A stretch of 64,000 bases of DNA from Ophiobolus disseminans. Its lineage: Eukaryota; Ascomycota; Dothideomycetes; Pleosporales; Phaeosphaeriaceae. Below are positions 22,201 through 33,244 of this stretch, piece after piece. A program made the translations under genes and the position numbers. The stretch is from assembly GCA_010093685.1 (NCBI GenBank), contig MU006227.1:1118154-1182153 (forward strand), read 5' to 3'. The stretch's first letter is position 1; each line of letters opens with the position of its first letter. Below the pieces are notes generated by a model. It saw only the letters and a program-made list of their open reading frames with translations. It had not been told where the DNA came from and did no database searches.

Positions 22201-22968
22201 ATCCAAGCCATATTTTATGACAGTCACGGTGGGAAATATCGTCGCCGCTTTCGCCGGTTTGCGCCCTCGTCTCTTCTTCGGCGTAGTTGGCTCTTCTGTA
22301 GTAGGCTTTGGTGGACTGGACACTAGCTTGCCCGATTTAGTGACCTTGATCTGCTTCTTTGGTGTGGGGTTGAGTTTGTTATCTGTATCCATAGTTTCAG
22401 CTGTCGCAGCTATGGGTACAATCGATGCAGACCCCAATAGTGGGTCAGGGTCTTCCTCCACAGTATCCAATAATGTGCTCGTTGTGTTCTCGACAGGCGA
22501 GCTATTGGCCTCGACCTGGAGTTGCTGATGCCAGTCCAGGGCTGCGATTGGAGGTGTCGAGACATCTACAGGCCCTGGTGAATCTGTTTTCCTTCTCTTC
22601 CTCCGCTCTTGATTAGGGTCTTCTTCGAGGCTAATCCCTGCAATGTCTCCGGCCTCGAGTTGATCGGCCTGCTCAGCTGCACTGGGGCGAGTAAATTGTT
22701 CTAGAGATGCTTGGCTTTTCGCGCTGGTGCCATTCTTCTTGTCGTTCCCCGCCTCGGTCTTCCTTGCACGTTTCTTTCGTGACTTCGTGGGTTGGGCGTT
22801 TGTTGATGCATGTTCGTAATCTGGATCATCGTTGGGGTCATCGATAGGCGTTACCGTCGTGGGAGCGTCTTCGCTGGGGGCATTATTTCGCAGTGGTTTG
22901 GAAAAGAAGGGATGCAGATTCTGGGCTCCTTCATGGTTCATTGCAGGTCGCGCCGCTGTGAGAGCCAT
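19255..22968 (-). CDS. ELG1: ELG1/ATAD5, large subunit of the PCNA-unloading RFC-like complex
   Basis: Clamp-unloader subunit that removes (SUMO-)PCNA after replication together with Rfc2-5. A single exon of 1237 aa. The N-terminal 500 residues are disordered and basic and carry two HPFF motifs (LHPFFSKP near residue 20, THPFFTGKP near 300). The AAA+ core starts at AWTQKYAPKCVSQVLQEGKE (about 513), the usual WxxKYxP entry of RFC-type ATPases; Walker A is GPHGCGKS (620-627) and Walker B LILFEEAD (757-764), then IIITCND as sensor 1. FIVSSDEEEDEE (about 578) has the form of a SUMO-interaction motif. QGTMMSFF (705-712), in the insert between Walker A and B, fits the PIP-box consensus. Ctf18 and Rad24 are excluded by the long N-terminus and the GCGKS/EEAD forms. 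Head-to-head with the UTP8-like gene. Confidence 0.92.
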   Translation of the reverse strand: MALTAARPAMNHEGAQNLHPFFSKPLRNNAPSEDAPTTVTPIDDPNDDPDYEHASTNAQPTKSRKKRARKTEAGNDKKNGTSAKSQASLEQFTRPSAAEQADQLEAGDIAGISLEEDPNQERRKRRKTDSPGPVDVSTPPIAALDWHQQLQVEANSSPVENTTSTLLDTVEEDPDPLLGSASIVPIAATAETMDTDNKLNPTPKKQIKVTKSGKLVSSPPKPTTEEPTTPKKRRGRKPAKAATIFPTVTVIKYGLDSASKHAIGGRIEAIMSGIRLTSKRPGTTNKRSIKATEPPKVTHPFFTGKPGQKLKDFSTKPTTDLRPPTPRKSAVTPGKLRAETRRDRSPDLMPAFGMTLGSSRAPKQSGLLEALWPTKETAHVRNSDPEVLGASIRGTQTVIPMRVRKMKNRVISLRADEDVISRLAKDLAPDMHIATRGAILDFTPPEDVRLPSRLLTTGIEIQQKVKKHLQTHASRSGDSLHDNPGLHPAVASLFNEIEHTLTPFDEGRCEGQAWTQKYAPKCVSQVLQEGKEATVLKDWLQSLTVLAVGGGLGSSKVEPSDSKKPPRKKRKKAVDDFIVSSDEEEDEEMIELSSTQLPLHAKSFRRPRWTRNNNVVLISGPHGCGKSAAVYAVAKELDFEVFEINSSTRRSGKDIQDKVGDMTANHLVNHKRPEAPSKEEITPADDTDNERSDAALQQDIDSGRQGTMMSFFKSTPTTKPKPKVQSKLRETKQPPVVSTQAMLPQMTASRKSQKQSLILFEEADILFEEDQQFWAQVTKLAAQSKRPIIITCNDERQIPMRDLPLAAILRLRPSAVDLAADYMLVLAGREGHVLERQAVDDLYRSKSYDLRASITELDLWCQMSVGDRKGGLEWMYQRWPPGKDIDAEGRFLRVASKGTYQSGMGYLSHNIFETRSNAAFDKEEELLTEVWSDWGINPSDWEAQPLWSEPTSSDQTNNLAKLDAFTEALSAADVYCRVGLPSYQSKQNEPIDPTSSLVTDKARLNYTLAAPLVEADQQFDFLQFDTAMYIQTHLLAHRAFSALSNVETSHNCRPMPTEGDYTRTILRAREMRSKDDTLSRPDFAVALDVLAALPDQTLPERTSFILTPSSFDRTFSIITLDLAPYVRSIVAHEQILEGQRIRMSSLLSGGGTGKRARTTRASRVALEGGVRETKRRDRWFGNGLNFELVMATAGKDWTGMGWRSDEDEVGEGTGSATGTQDSLPGSQDIIMHGAEDE

Positions 22969-23380
22969 TTACAGTGTGTACAGCTACCAGCACATGTTCA
23001 GGTGGATTTCTGAGGCAATTGAGACTAGCGGAAACAGAGTAAGCTGATAAAAGGACGAAGTACGTAGGTGAAGGCGGTGTATTGTGTGATGTCGTGACAG
23101 GCGTACGCGAAAATGTGATGTCAATGCGAGTGAGAGTCGACGCGACGCGCCTGCTAAAGCTGGCACGAGCCACACCTGCTATTCCAGCCACACGGTCAGC
23201 CACACCGCCAAGATTTCGCGTTCGCAGCTCTGCCCGTCCACCGCCCGCTGGATGCTCCATTTTCTGCCGAAGCCCCAACTTTTTTCCAAGCCGCCGACAA
23301 GTTCGAACCTCACGCGCGCATACTGAGCGACGACCCACGCAGACCCCTCGAGTCCTCCAAGAGCAGGCCTGGCAAACATC
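22969..23380. promoter_or_regulatory. shared divergent promoter ELG1/UTP8-like with MCB/E2F-like sites
   Basis: The 412 bases between the two starts contain TACGCGAAAA (23104-23113) and GACGCGACGCGC (23139-23150). These match the ACGCG core of MBF sites that drive G1/S genes in yeasts; ELG1-type replication genes are plausible targets. Binding is not demonstrated. Confidence 0.5.
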
Positions 23381-26225
23381 ATGTCGTTCAATCACGAGAC
23401 TGGTGCTCCTTTCACGCTGGCGACGCTGCCATCCGGCGGGCGCACGCATGCTGCTAGTGTATGCAGTATCAGCGGCATAAAGAAGAGAAAGCGCACCGAA
23501 GTCGCCGTCGCATTGGATGGCGAAGGCATCTTCATATACAGCGTATGCATGTCCCAACTTGTCCCAGATACACCACACTGATTTTCGGAAGCTGCAAAAT
23601 CCTCAACTAGTAACCTCTTACGCGCTCCCACCAAGCACAACCTTCACAGGCGCTCCATATTCTCTCTACCGGAAAGGCTCCTCCAAGACAGCCTCGCAGC
23701 GCTTCACATATGCCTCTGTGACAGGTTCGGCGCAGAATGACACGCCGCAATTGGTATGCTTCCACGAGAAGTCGCTGGGGGCGAAGGCCGAGACCGCAAG
23801 GACGGCATACACCCCTTCGAGCACCGCGCGGCTACTCGCATTCGACGCACTACCCGTCACATCTGGTGGCTCGTCCACGAGCGCGACACACGACGTCATG
23901 GCCACATTTGACACTGGAGACGTGATATGCCTCTCTGCGGATCTTCAGATCGTGCGATGGGCGGCAAGCCTAAAGTCAACCGCGCCCAGGGCTGGCGCAA
24001 TCGAAAACGTCTCGACTGCCACAGCAAAGGCAGTGATCCGAGGACTGCTCCGAAGTCGAGAGGACATAGCTGCTGTCCTGGCCGCTTCTGCCGACACCGG
24101 TTCGGATCTTCTGGAGCTCACACAGGTGCTTTGTGTCATTGGTCGCAAGACGAATGGACCGACCACACTGAGCCTTGTTGCGATCCAGCCACGATCTCCT
24201 GATCTCACCACTGCTCAGCTATCGCCGTTCAAGCACCTCGTCTCCTGGGACCTACCTAAACCAACCAATGCGCCGAAAGCCATGAAAGCATCTCCACACT
24301 ACTCTATCCATGCCGCAAATGGCATCATCCATATCCTCGCCGACACCACTTTACTTTCATACGACCTCTCCGACACTGTACCAAGATTGTACTCTGAACT
24401 CACCCTCGGGTCAGATGCTAACTCTTTCCTGCGCCTCTCGCCAGATATCATATTCACTACTTCACGTCAAACATGTCGCATTTTCGATGCAAAGTACAAC
24501 ACCCTCCAAATGGCGCACTCTCTGGATCCTATCTCAAGCATCCCCAATGCTGCAAGCCCTGCAAAGAAGAGGAAACTAGCTCAACCTGCGACCGAGGACC
24601 GTACAAGCAGCCCATACCACTTGATAGCGTATCATGCTGACCAAGATCTGGTGATCGCTGTACACGAAAGCGAGATTGTTGGCATGCATCTCGGTTCATC
24701 ATTGTCCCGCAAGCGAGTCAAAACAGAGAGTACACTGCTTACGGAAGCGCTTGGCAAAGGAGTTGCACCTCTGTCAAAAGACACCATACCCAAGTGGCAC
24801 GAAAGGAAGGCCAAGCTTGATCGTTATGCTTCAAAGCGCGACATCAGCAAGTTCGAGGAGACATTTGCCGGAGATCTCGGCATCGAGCTCGTCGCAACCG
24901 AATCTCACACAAAGCACGACAACGAAGTAAACGGAGGCCCTCTTACGAACGGTGTCGGACCAAAGATTCCTGATGAGGATGCAATGGCCATCAATTTCGA
25001 AGACGACGAGGACGCGGAAGACAATTTACGGAGCTGGAAGACATCCAATGACTCGAACAATACTCGGAAGCAACAGTCTCGTCAGTACGGAACATATGCC
25101 CTAAGTAAGATTTTCAGGCCAGCCAAACGCACTCTGGATGACCGCTCCCAGAGTCTGCTAGAGATTGATTTTTTCGCCCCTAATGTGTTCCAATGGCTGC
25201 TACAAACCGGTCAGCTATCTGCGGCATCTATCCGCCATGCCATCCTAGAAGAAGGACCCGAAAATGCACAGGACCTTTCTTTGATCACCGATGGAGATAT
25301 CGTCAAGGCGCTTGTAGAATTCGACCCTGAGCTCCATATGCTCTCCGCTATTCTCAACGATAGCGGGCATCTACCCATTGGTGAAGTCGTCCAGGCTATC
25401 AAGGTTTTGATGCAAAGCTTGGACGAGCAAGCGAAGGCACAAGACGACACAAAACTGCTAACAAATGGCACGGCCCCGTCCGATGAAGAGATGGATGTCG
25501 ACATCGCCTCTGAGCTTGCAGCTGCCTCTCATGAAATGGACCACGCTATGTTGGTGCTTGACCATGGTCTGCTCATCCGAAGCCACACTTTGCGGCCAGC
25601 TCTCATTCGGCTGCATAGCTTTGCACCTCGCCTCATTACTACCACACTCCGTTCAATGCTATCACGACGAAATCTCGAGTCACTCATCAATGTTTTGCAT
25701 CTTGAGATGAAGAATGAAGGATGGTCGTTGCCGTACGACTCTGCAGTTGACTCTTCGAACGAGACTCCCGACGACCACGCCGTTGCTATTATTGCCTCGT
25801 TACTCAGTTGTACACTTGACGCAGTAGGCGCGGGAGCATGGCTCGCCAGCGCCGGCAGCCCTGCCGGATCAGACCCCAGCGAAGACACGATTTACTCTCT
25901 CCATAACGACACATCCGAAGCGCTGCTTGGCTTTTTCGAAGCACGCTACATGCGTGGTCTTCTCGGCGAGTTTTTACGCTACGCTTCCAACATTCCTAGA
26001 TCCTCGAAGCCGTCGAACAAGCAGCTAGAGAAGAAGGGAAAGCCATTTGCCATTAGTAAGGAACTCAGTGAGCTGCCAATGCTGCCTCTGGGCGGAAAAC
26101 TTGACACCATTGAGAGGACAAAACCTGGCAAGGGCGGAAAGAAGGAGGAGAGAAGCAAGCGCGAGATTGGTATGTTGATCAGTAAACAGGTGCCGCGTTA
26201 CAGCGTCGAGAAGATTGTACTCTAG
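23381..26225 (+). CDS. UTP8: Utp8-like SSU-processome (t-UTP/UTP-A) protein
   Basis: Predicted nucleolar protein of the t-UTP complex, acting in rDNA transcription and early 18S rRNA processing. Exons 23381-23542 and 23592-26225 give 931 aa; the intron contains a stop, and splicing joins GEGIFIYS to LQNPQLVTSYALPP. The N-terminal half has beta-propeller-like repeats (KKRKRTEVAVALDGEGIFIY; ALPPSTTFTGAPYSLYRK); the C-terminal half is helical (HSFAPRLITTTLRSMLSRR; LPLGGKLDTIERTKPGKG) and ends with a basic stretch then LISKQVPRYSVEKIVL. The layout and the NPQLVTSYALPP block match fungal proteins annotated Utp8. Other propeller Utps (Utp5, Nan1) are less likely, as there are no WD repeats. Divergent from ELG1. 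Confidence 0.66.
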
Positions 26226-26770
26226 ATGCTTAGCGATGGAAGTTTAGATACCATGTTTAGCATTTAGCGTCTGGAATCTGCATTACTTGCCTTCACATGT
26301 TTGATGCTGACACAACCTCGCTCGAATCTGCGGGCTGCTTACAACGATTTTGGCTTACGAGCAACAAATGTGATACTCTATGGCAGCGACAATATTATTC
26401 TCTCCATACCTCAACCCTCGGTAACCTTACAATTGCTATCGACAAGGGGCAACGAAAGCTCCCGTTGGGTTTCTCCACGAAAACGGGGCACTTTCTAGGC
26501 GCTGGTCGATCGATCCTCGGAGGCTTTTCCGGCCTTACACTAAGCAGAGAAGTCGGTCTTGGCAGATGCTTAGCCACTCAAAATCTCGCATGACGTCGAT
26601 CCTCGGCCGGTGCTAAAATATCAGCGCGCGCTGGTGTGCGGAGAGTCGGACATGACTAAATGAGTTACCACGTCGAGCGCGCCTTCATTGCGCCGTCCCA
26701 CATACAGCGAGCGCATACCCTTTTTCTCTTCCAATATATATTGAGCTCGATTTGAGCATTGGCAGCGACA
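26226..26770. other. intergenic
   Basis: Utp8-like 3' flank and promoter of the membrane-protein gene. An AT-rich TATATATT lies near 26735, 30-40 bases before the start. No gene recognised. Confidence 0.4.
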
Positions 26771-29700
26771 ATGGCGTCTTCAATCGCGACAGATCGGGAC
26801 GCGTCGGACAGAGACGAAACGAAGCCTGATGGCAAGGAGAAATTATACGAAGAGCAACAACAACCAGATGGTTATCATCAAGATACATCCCTCACAGAGG
26901 AGCCGAAGGAGGAGGAAACGAAGAAGAAGCCGTCGATCATCAAACGGACGTGGGAAAAGCTAGGCTTGGACATTGGGACCTTGTTGATGATGGGGAAAGC
27001 TGCGCTACCACCAACAATTGCATTATCGATGTACCAGGCGACCAGCGTCGCAAATCGTTACTCGACTCTAGGATACCTTGTGGCTATCGTCTCAATCCTC
27101 GGGTTTTGTATTATGCCCCGGGCCAAGTTCATTCAAACCATGAGCTTGAACATCCTAGGGACGTGTGTTGGTGCAGCAGTTTCGATGCTGATGGTCTGGT
27201 CCGGCGTCAAGGCTAGAGAACACACAACAGTGCCAGGAGCGCCACCTCAGCGCTACAACTCCTCCCAATCGGCTGTCCTGGGAGTTTGGCTGTTCTTCCA
27301 AATTTACGCCATCAATGCGATCAAGGCTAAATTCCCACAACTGGCCTTCCCTACGATCATGTATGCCATTCAAGTCAACGTCGCAGCGACCAACGGTTTC
27401 CTGTTCCGGACAACAGCTCAGTGCGAGACGTTCATTTTGCGCTTGCTCGAGTCTTTCCTCACTGGATTCGCTCTGGCGACAGGCGTAAGCCTGTTCATTT
27501 TCCCGGTGACTTGCCGAACAGTCGTATTAAAAGAAGTTACTGGATACATCAGTCTACTACGGGGCGCGCTCGGTGCGAACAAGGCGTTCATACACAGCAT
27601 GGAGAGTTCGGACATGTTTGGTCAGACGTATGTGCCAGAGCCCAAGGACAAGAAGAACAAAAAGAAAGAAACAAAGCGGAAGGTCAAGCCCGAAATCGCT
27701 GCAATCAAGAAGATGGTCGGAGCTATTCAAGAGCTGCATGGAAAGCTAACGGCGGATCTACCGTTTGCAAAGCGCGAGATTGCATATGGAAAGCTTACAC
27801 CCGACGAGCTTGAAGCCATATTCAAGCAGCTTCGTTCTATCATGATGCCAGTTGTGGGGCTAGGCTCGGTTATGGATCTATTCGAGCGTGGTGCAGAGCT
27901 CAGCAACTGGGTCGACGACGATGATGAACCAGAACATGAAGAAGACCGCAGGAAAATTGTCCAAGAGTGGAACGAGATGTTTCAATACTTGCACGAGCCA
28001 TTCAAGGACATCTTCCACGCGTTAGATGATGGACTTGCGCACGTGCTCATCAGACTCGGGCTAGCACCGAAACCCAAGAGGAAGAAGAAAGATGAAAAGC
28101 ACGACGATGAAGAAGCCAAGGGCGACTCCGTAAAGCCTGGAGACGCCGGGTTTGCAGCACATTTGGAAAAGCAAGCGAGCACCTTCTTCAGCAAGAAAGA
28201 GTAAGAAAACTTCCACGTACGAATTGCATCTGGGATAGAAACTGACTTTGTACACCTACCCTTAGGCCGACGTTGCGCCACTGGATTCAAAGCAAAGGTA
28301 TCACAGTCCGCGCTGACTATTTCTCGTCCCCACAAGACATAGATGAGGAGGTTCTTAAGCGCATGCCCAGCATCACCACTCGTAAGAAGGACCAATGCCA
28401 GCTCTACGTCTTGCTATATGTTATGTTCCTATTGAACAGCATCGGACGCGGCACTCTCGAGTTCGTTAAGTTCGCAGACGCGCACGACCAAGCGACTGCG
28501 AAAAGCAAGTTTATTTGGCCCGGTGGCAAACGTTTCAAGAAGTGGATTAAGAGCATTTTCAGCAATCAGGACGCGAATCAGGACGACGAAACGACTGTTG
28601 CAGGGTCAGACCGGAGCAATACCACAGTCTACATGGGCGATGCGTACAAGTCGAAGAAGGATCCGGAACATCTACCACCAGCCAATGCTTGGGAACGATT
28701 TGGCAACGTCATACGCAGCATATCACATTTCCTCGGCTCCTCGGAGTCCGCCTTCGGATTCAGAGCCGCGTGTGCGACCATGAGCATCGCTGTGATTGCT
28801 TTCCTGCGTCCTACACAGACCTTCTTTGTAGAGCAGCGTCTTGTATGGGCACTCATCATGGTTGCAATTTCGATGACACCCACCGCTGGGCAGAGCATCT
28901 TCCAATTCATTCTGCGCATAGCCGGCACGGCAATCGCCATGGTTGTTGCCTTTCTGATATGGTACATTCCAGGACAGCACACAGCTGGTGTTCTGGTCTT
29001 CCTATGGGTGTTTGTGGCAATCGGCTTCTACATACCGCTGAAGCGCATGGATCTCGTTATTGTGGGCTTGATCAGTGTGGTAACTGCTACCATGATCGTC
29101 GGTTACGAGCTACAAGTGCGAAAGATTGGTGTCGCTGCTTCGACTGCAACGACTGGGCAACCTGCGTACCCAATCTACGAGCTTGGCCCATATCGACTCG
29201 CCACAGTTGCTGGTGGCCTTGCAGTCGCATTTTTCTGGACGGTCTTCCCATACCCTATCACCGATCATTCTGCGTTGCGGCAAAGCTTGGGCGGGGCATT
29301 ATATCTGTCCGCTAATTTATACAGCATTATGCATGAGCAAGTCATGGCTCGTATCCGCGGCGACGCAGGCGACGAAGAAAACGATAAAGCTTCCCCGGGC
29401 TACGCTTTGAACAAAGCGCGCAATAAGGTCTTCGCAAAGCAAATGCTCACACTACAAGGGCTGAAAATGCATGCTGGATTCGTCAAGTGGGAATTTCCAC
29501 TTGGTGGCAAGTTTCCAGTAAAAGAGTACAACGACATCATCAGCCAAGTGACAAAGTAAGTCTACCCCATTTACATCGTTACCTTAGCCATGAGGACCAC
29601 AGCTAACGCCGTCGTATCAGCATTGTAAACTACACTGCCCTCCTAGGCTACGCCTCCCAAGCCTTCACCCATCCATCCCTCAACCCATCCACAACCACCA

Positions 29701-30179
29701 CGCCCTATCCAACACACACTCCGGCAGAATCCCCACCATCCAACCTTAACCCCCTACTCTCACCCACCTCCCCTCTCCAAGCCTCCCCACAATGGTTCAA
29801 CGACTTCCGCCGCCTAATCAAAACCACAAACATCACATCCCACGAAATAACCTCGCTCCTCGCCCTCCTCTCATCAAGCATCACAAATGGACAACCGTTG
29901 CCGCCATACCTGCACAGCCCGGAAGCGTACCAATTAAGCAAGAAGCTCGAAGCCGTGGACCACGACATCCTGAGCTTGCGCCACATTGCAGAGCCCGGGT
30001 ATGCGGCTTTCGCTGTCATGGCGATTAGCACGAGATGCATACATATGGACTTAGACAGGTTGCTGCATAGTGTTAAGAAGTTGGTGGGGGAGTTGGATTT
30101 TAGCTTCCATGTTGTGAGTACGAAGGCGCAGGGGAGCGAAGAGACGCTTGTGGGGGGGAAGAGGAGGAAGGAAGATTAA
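26771..30179 (+). CDS. large FUSC/DUF2421-type membrane protein (fungal 'ER transporter 6TM' family)
   Basis: Three exons, 26771-28200, 28266-29555 and 29621-30179, joined in phase, give 1092 aa. ATG 26771 is the first ATG; the apparent upstream start is a TTG. After a charged N-terminus come transmembrane segments from about residue 70 (LLMMGKAALPPTIALSMYQ; LGYLVAIVSILGFCIM; GVWLFFQIYAINAI). A charged cytosolic region follows with KKxxKKK clusters and an acidic stretch (DDDDEPEHEED), then a second membrane block from about residue 810 (MSIAVIAFLRPTQTFF; GIFSF-like loops absent; AIAMVVAFLIWYIP) and a soluble C-terminal domain. This double 6-TM layout fits the fungal aromatic-acid-exporter/FUSC-like group with a C-terminal DUF2421 domain; one member is linked to brefeldin A sensitivity. 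Substrate unknown. Confidence 0.8.
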
Positions 30180-30259
30180 TAGTTTGGGAGTAGGAATTTT
30201 AGAGGAATTGAGTTGTGTTGTGTTGTGTTGCGGCGTCGTCGTGTACCGCATAGGGCGTG

Positions 30260-30267
30260 TGACGTCA
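30260..30267 (+). promoter_or_regulatory. perfect CRE/ATF palindrome TGACGTCA
   Basis: TGACGTCA lies 93 bases before the ATG of the dehalogenase-type gene, in the 180-base gap after the membrane-protein gene. It is the consensus site for CREB/Atf1-type bZIP factors that act in stress responses. A (TTGTG)n run precedes it near 30210. Confidence 0.5.
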
Positions 30268-30359
30268 TGCCCCTGTCACCCTTTCTCTTTCATATATCCC
30301 TTCTCCTTCTTCACTATCTCCCTTCAACAGTTCCGCCAGCTCTTCTGACTACTTTCAAC

Positions 30360-31148
30360 ATGCCCAAGATCATCATCTTCGACATCGTCGGCACGCTCGT
30401 GTCGCACGAGCATTTCTTCACTGCGATAGCGGAGCGCCTGCCCGGCCTCTCCAAACACAATCTCTCAGCACGGCTACTAGGTTTCGCGTGGCTGGAGTGC
30501 GCGGAGCGCGAGTATACGTATCTTTCGCTCTCGGGGAAATACGTGCCGTTTGCGACGGTCTTCGAGTCGCTGTTTTGGCGTGTGCTGCATTCCGCAGGCG
30601 TGACCGAACCGAGGAAGGTGCATATACATCATTCACCCCATATTTAAAAAAACCACTAACATATCACGTGCGAATTCAAGATAGCCACAGGCGAAGACGT
30701 CAAGGCCCTAATGCAAGAATACCAAAAATGCCAAGTCCGCCCCGGCGCGAAACAATGCATCGACACTCTCCGTGCTAACGACTGGACTGTCTGGGCTTTC
30801 ACGAACGGCGACCGCGAGCGCGTCGAAGGATACTTTCACGACGGCAGCATCGCCATCGACGCCTCGCATATCATCACGTGCGACGAGATCGGCGTCGGCA
30901 AGCCTGAGCTCCGCGCGTACAAAAAGGTGCGTGAGAAGATTGGCTTGGGCAAGGACGAGGAGGCATGGTTTGCGGCCGCGCATGGATGGGATGTTAGCGC
31001 AGCTGGAAGGTCGGGGTTCAAGACAGCGTATTGTACGGTTCTGGAGAAGTATGAGTTGGAGGAAGTGTTTGGGAAATCGGATGTTGTGGCGGATGGGTTG
31101 GTGGAGATGGCGGAGAAGGTGGTCGGGACGGCGAAGGATGCCGCTTGA
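30360..31148 (+). CDS. haloacid dehalogenase type II-like hydrolase (HAD superfamily)
   Basis: Exons 30360-30617 and 30681-31148 (phase-0 intron) give 241 aa, close to the 220-250 usual for the group. HAD motif I is FDIVGTLV with the nucleophile Asp8; motif II is AFTNGD (Thr126/Asn127); the motif III lysine is in IGVGKPELRAY; motif IV is in AAAHGWDVSAAGRSGFKTAY, which strongly resembles the HxWD(V)xGA block of L-2-haloacid dehalogenases. The second Asp usual in phosphatase-type motif I (DxD) is Val here, again as in dehalogenases. It may act on 2-haloacids, but many fungal homologues have unknown, possibly phosphatase-like, substrates. No targeting signal. A CRE box lies upstream. Confidence 0.82.
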
Positions 31149-31949
31149 TGCAACGGAATGTTCAATGCTCGGGAATTCGCATTGTGGGACTGGAACGCTG
31201 AATGAAAGCGGAGAATGGTGGGCTGTGGCGTGTGAGGCGTGGAAAAAGTTTGCTGTTACCGCTTTCTGGTGCACTCCTGGCTCTCGACGGCTAGTGTTGT
31301 CATCATCGTTCCGCGTCAAGCGCCATGGATCCAGCTCCACGAAATTTGAAAACTGCCGCCGCATGTCCGTCACTTGAAAGGATGTAGTAGTTATCAATGT
31401 GACGAGGATCTTCAATTGACCTAATTGCGATTTCAACACCTCAAAGTCTTTCATCACCTCCCAAAGCGCCCTGATCCTTTTCCCTCCGCAGTTCATACTC
31501 TCCGGGATGCGATACAGACATATCACACAGTAAGCGACGCCCAAGCATTTCTTCAACATCTCTGACGATGTCGATCGTATGACTCAACGACGAGCACAAC
31601 GATTGCGGGAAGACGCATGGTGTACCGTACTAAAAGCGATAGTGGCTGCATGAAGCAGCAAACAAATTGGAAGCTCTGAACTTGCCGCGATTTCGGTTCC
31701 ATGCATCTATGAAACTTTCGCGACGACCGCTCACGTCGAGCGCCACCAATTGCTCGCATGCCAGGAGTTGTGGAAAAGTTGAAGAAATGACAGGTCGTCG
31801 CTTCACGTGCGTACGCGTTAGGCGGCCCCACTTTCGCGCGTCTTCCCTTCCGAACCCTGCTGTTTTTCCAACTAGTAAACCACCTAAGTTCTCCTCCCCC
31901 TTCACTCTCCAAACCAATTTAGAATCAGCCCAGCAAAGACATACTAAAG
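31149..31949. other. intergenic
   Basis: No gene recognised. The long minus-strand ORF over 30708-31559 mirrors the HAD exon and is rejected. Probably the HAD 3' UTR and the MYND gene promoter. Confidence 0.4.
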
Positions 31950-33244
31950 ATGGCTAACAAACACCAAGCTCTCTGCACCATGTGCGAAGTCAAAGGCACC
32001 CTGAAGTGTAGCGGCTGCGAGTCTATGCATTACTGCTCGAAGAAGTGCCAAGTGAGTTCTACATGCTGTGCTTACGAATTGGTCGCTGATTTTGTCTTAG
32101 AAACTCGACTGGCCTATCCACAGAGTCATCTGCAAGACGTACGCTGACCATAAGGGCAATCGACCAAGTCCTGCTCACCACAGCGTCATCTACTTCCCTC
32201 AGGATGAGGCGCTGCCCCGCTTCATGTGGTTAGAGTGGAATTCTGATGAGAAACAACCCAGCGCTGACGGCTTGAAGTCTTTGGGCTTTGATCCTGGGCA
32301 TCTCAAGAGCAACGGGTTCTCCACTGCTAGGTACAATTTCGTGCTTGGCAGAGCCATTGCCGATCACCAGATCGCTTTGCTGCTCCCTGAGTGTGGCAAC
32401 TCCAAATCATCCCAACCAAACCAGAGCTTGTTGAAGGTCAACCAGGGGCTTTCTGATTGGCTGCATGGTCCTGTGCTGGCTGTTGGTCACGACAACGATT
32501 CAGGCAAGGTTGCCAACCTCGACCTTGGACCCCTCGACTATCGTCATGCAGTGGACAACCTGAAAGTGAGCTACAGCAATTCGGCCAGGTTTTACACCGT
32601 GCACAACAACACCGAACTTGGTTGCAAGAAAGTCATTGTCGTCCGCATGAGCTGTGAAGGTGACAGGAAGTACTGTGAGTACAACAGCTACGACAATGAT
32701 ACCGAGTATGAGCACTACCTTACCGGAGAGTCCGACATGCCGACTCCAGTGGCCGACAAGATCGGGCTTCCACTCGTTGTCCGCAAACTCGCGCCGGCAG
32801 TACCATGGCGCACCAAAGACAAGTCGCTCAGGACCAATTATCAGATCACCATGCTCAACCCACCCAATCAAGCCGACAACATCGGCTCCGTCATCGTCGC
32901 TCGCAGAGATGGAAAGCCGCTCCTTCCGGACCATCTGTTTGCACTCATCATCTACACTGGCCAGGTATGTGATACATCCAAGCTGCCCATACGACTTACG
33001 CTAACTCTCAACCCTACAGAGACTCATGAAGCCAGATCATGATCAGAGCTCTTGCCTCACAGCCGTAGACATGAGCCTTGATCAACTCCACAACGTATCA
33101 AAAGAGGACTTCGAGGACTGGTACTTGGACACCTGGAAGACGTATCCGATCAGCAGCAAGGCTAATGTTCCCTCGCCATATGCCGTGACTGACGAAATGA
33201 CTGACGACTGGGATGGCGTTAATGCGCCCATCAATCTCCACTGA
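31950..33244 (+). CDS. MYND zinc-finger protein
   Basis: Three exons, 31950-32051, 32101-32964 and 33020-33244 (396 aa). The N-terminus is a complete MYND finger: C9xxC12, C20xxC23, C29xxxC33, then H41xxxC45 after the first intron (HYCSKKCQ joined to KLDWPIHRVIC). MYND fingers bind proline-rich partners and often occur in transcription or methyltransferase proteins, but no SET domain is visible. The remainder (LDLGPLDYRHAVDNLKVSY; LRTNYQITMLNP; DHLFALIIYTGQ) is a globular region I do not recognise, seen in fungal MYND proteins of unknown function. The finger is split by intron 1, so unspliced RNA would give a truncated finger. Confidence 0.82.

Noticed and set aside
22931..23578. 215-codon minus-strand ORF over the ELG1/UTP8 promoter
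   Set aside because: Overlaps both first exons antisense and is low in protein-like blocks; better explained as a promoter region.
30708..31559. 283-codon minus-strand ORF
   Set aside because: Half of it mirrors HAD exon 2; the remainder has no motif. The plus strand carries all HAD motifs.
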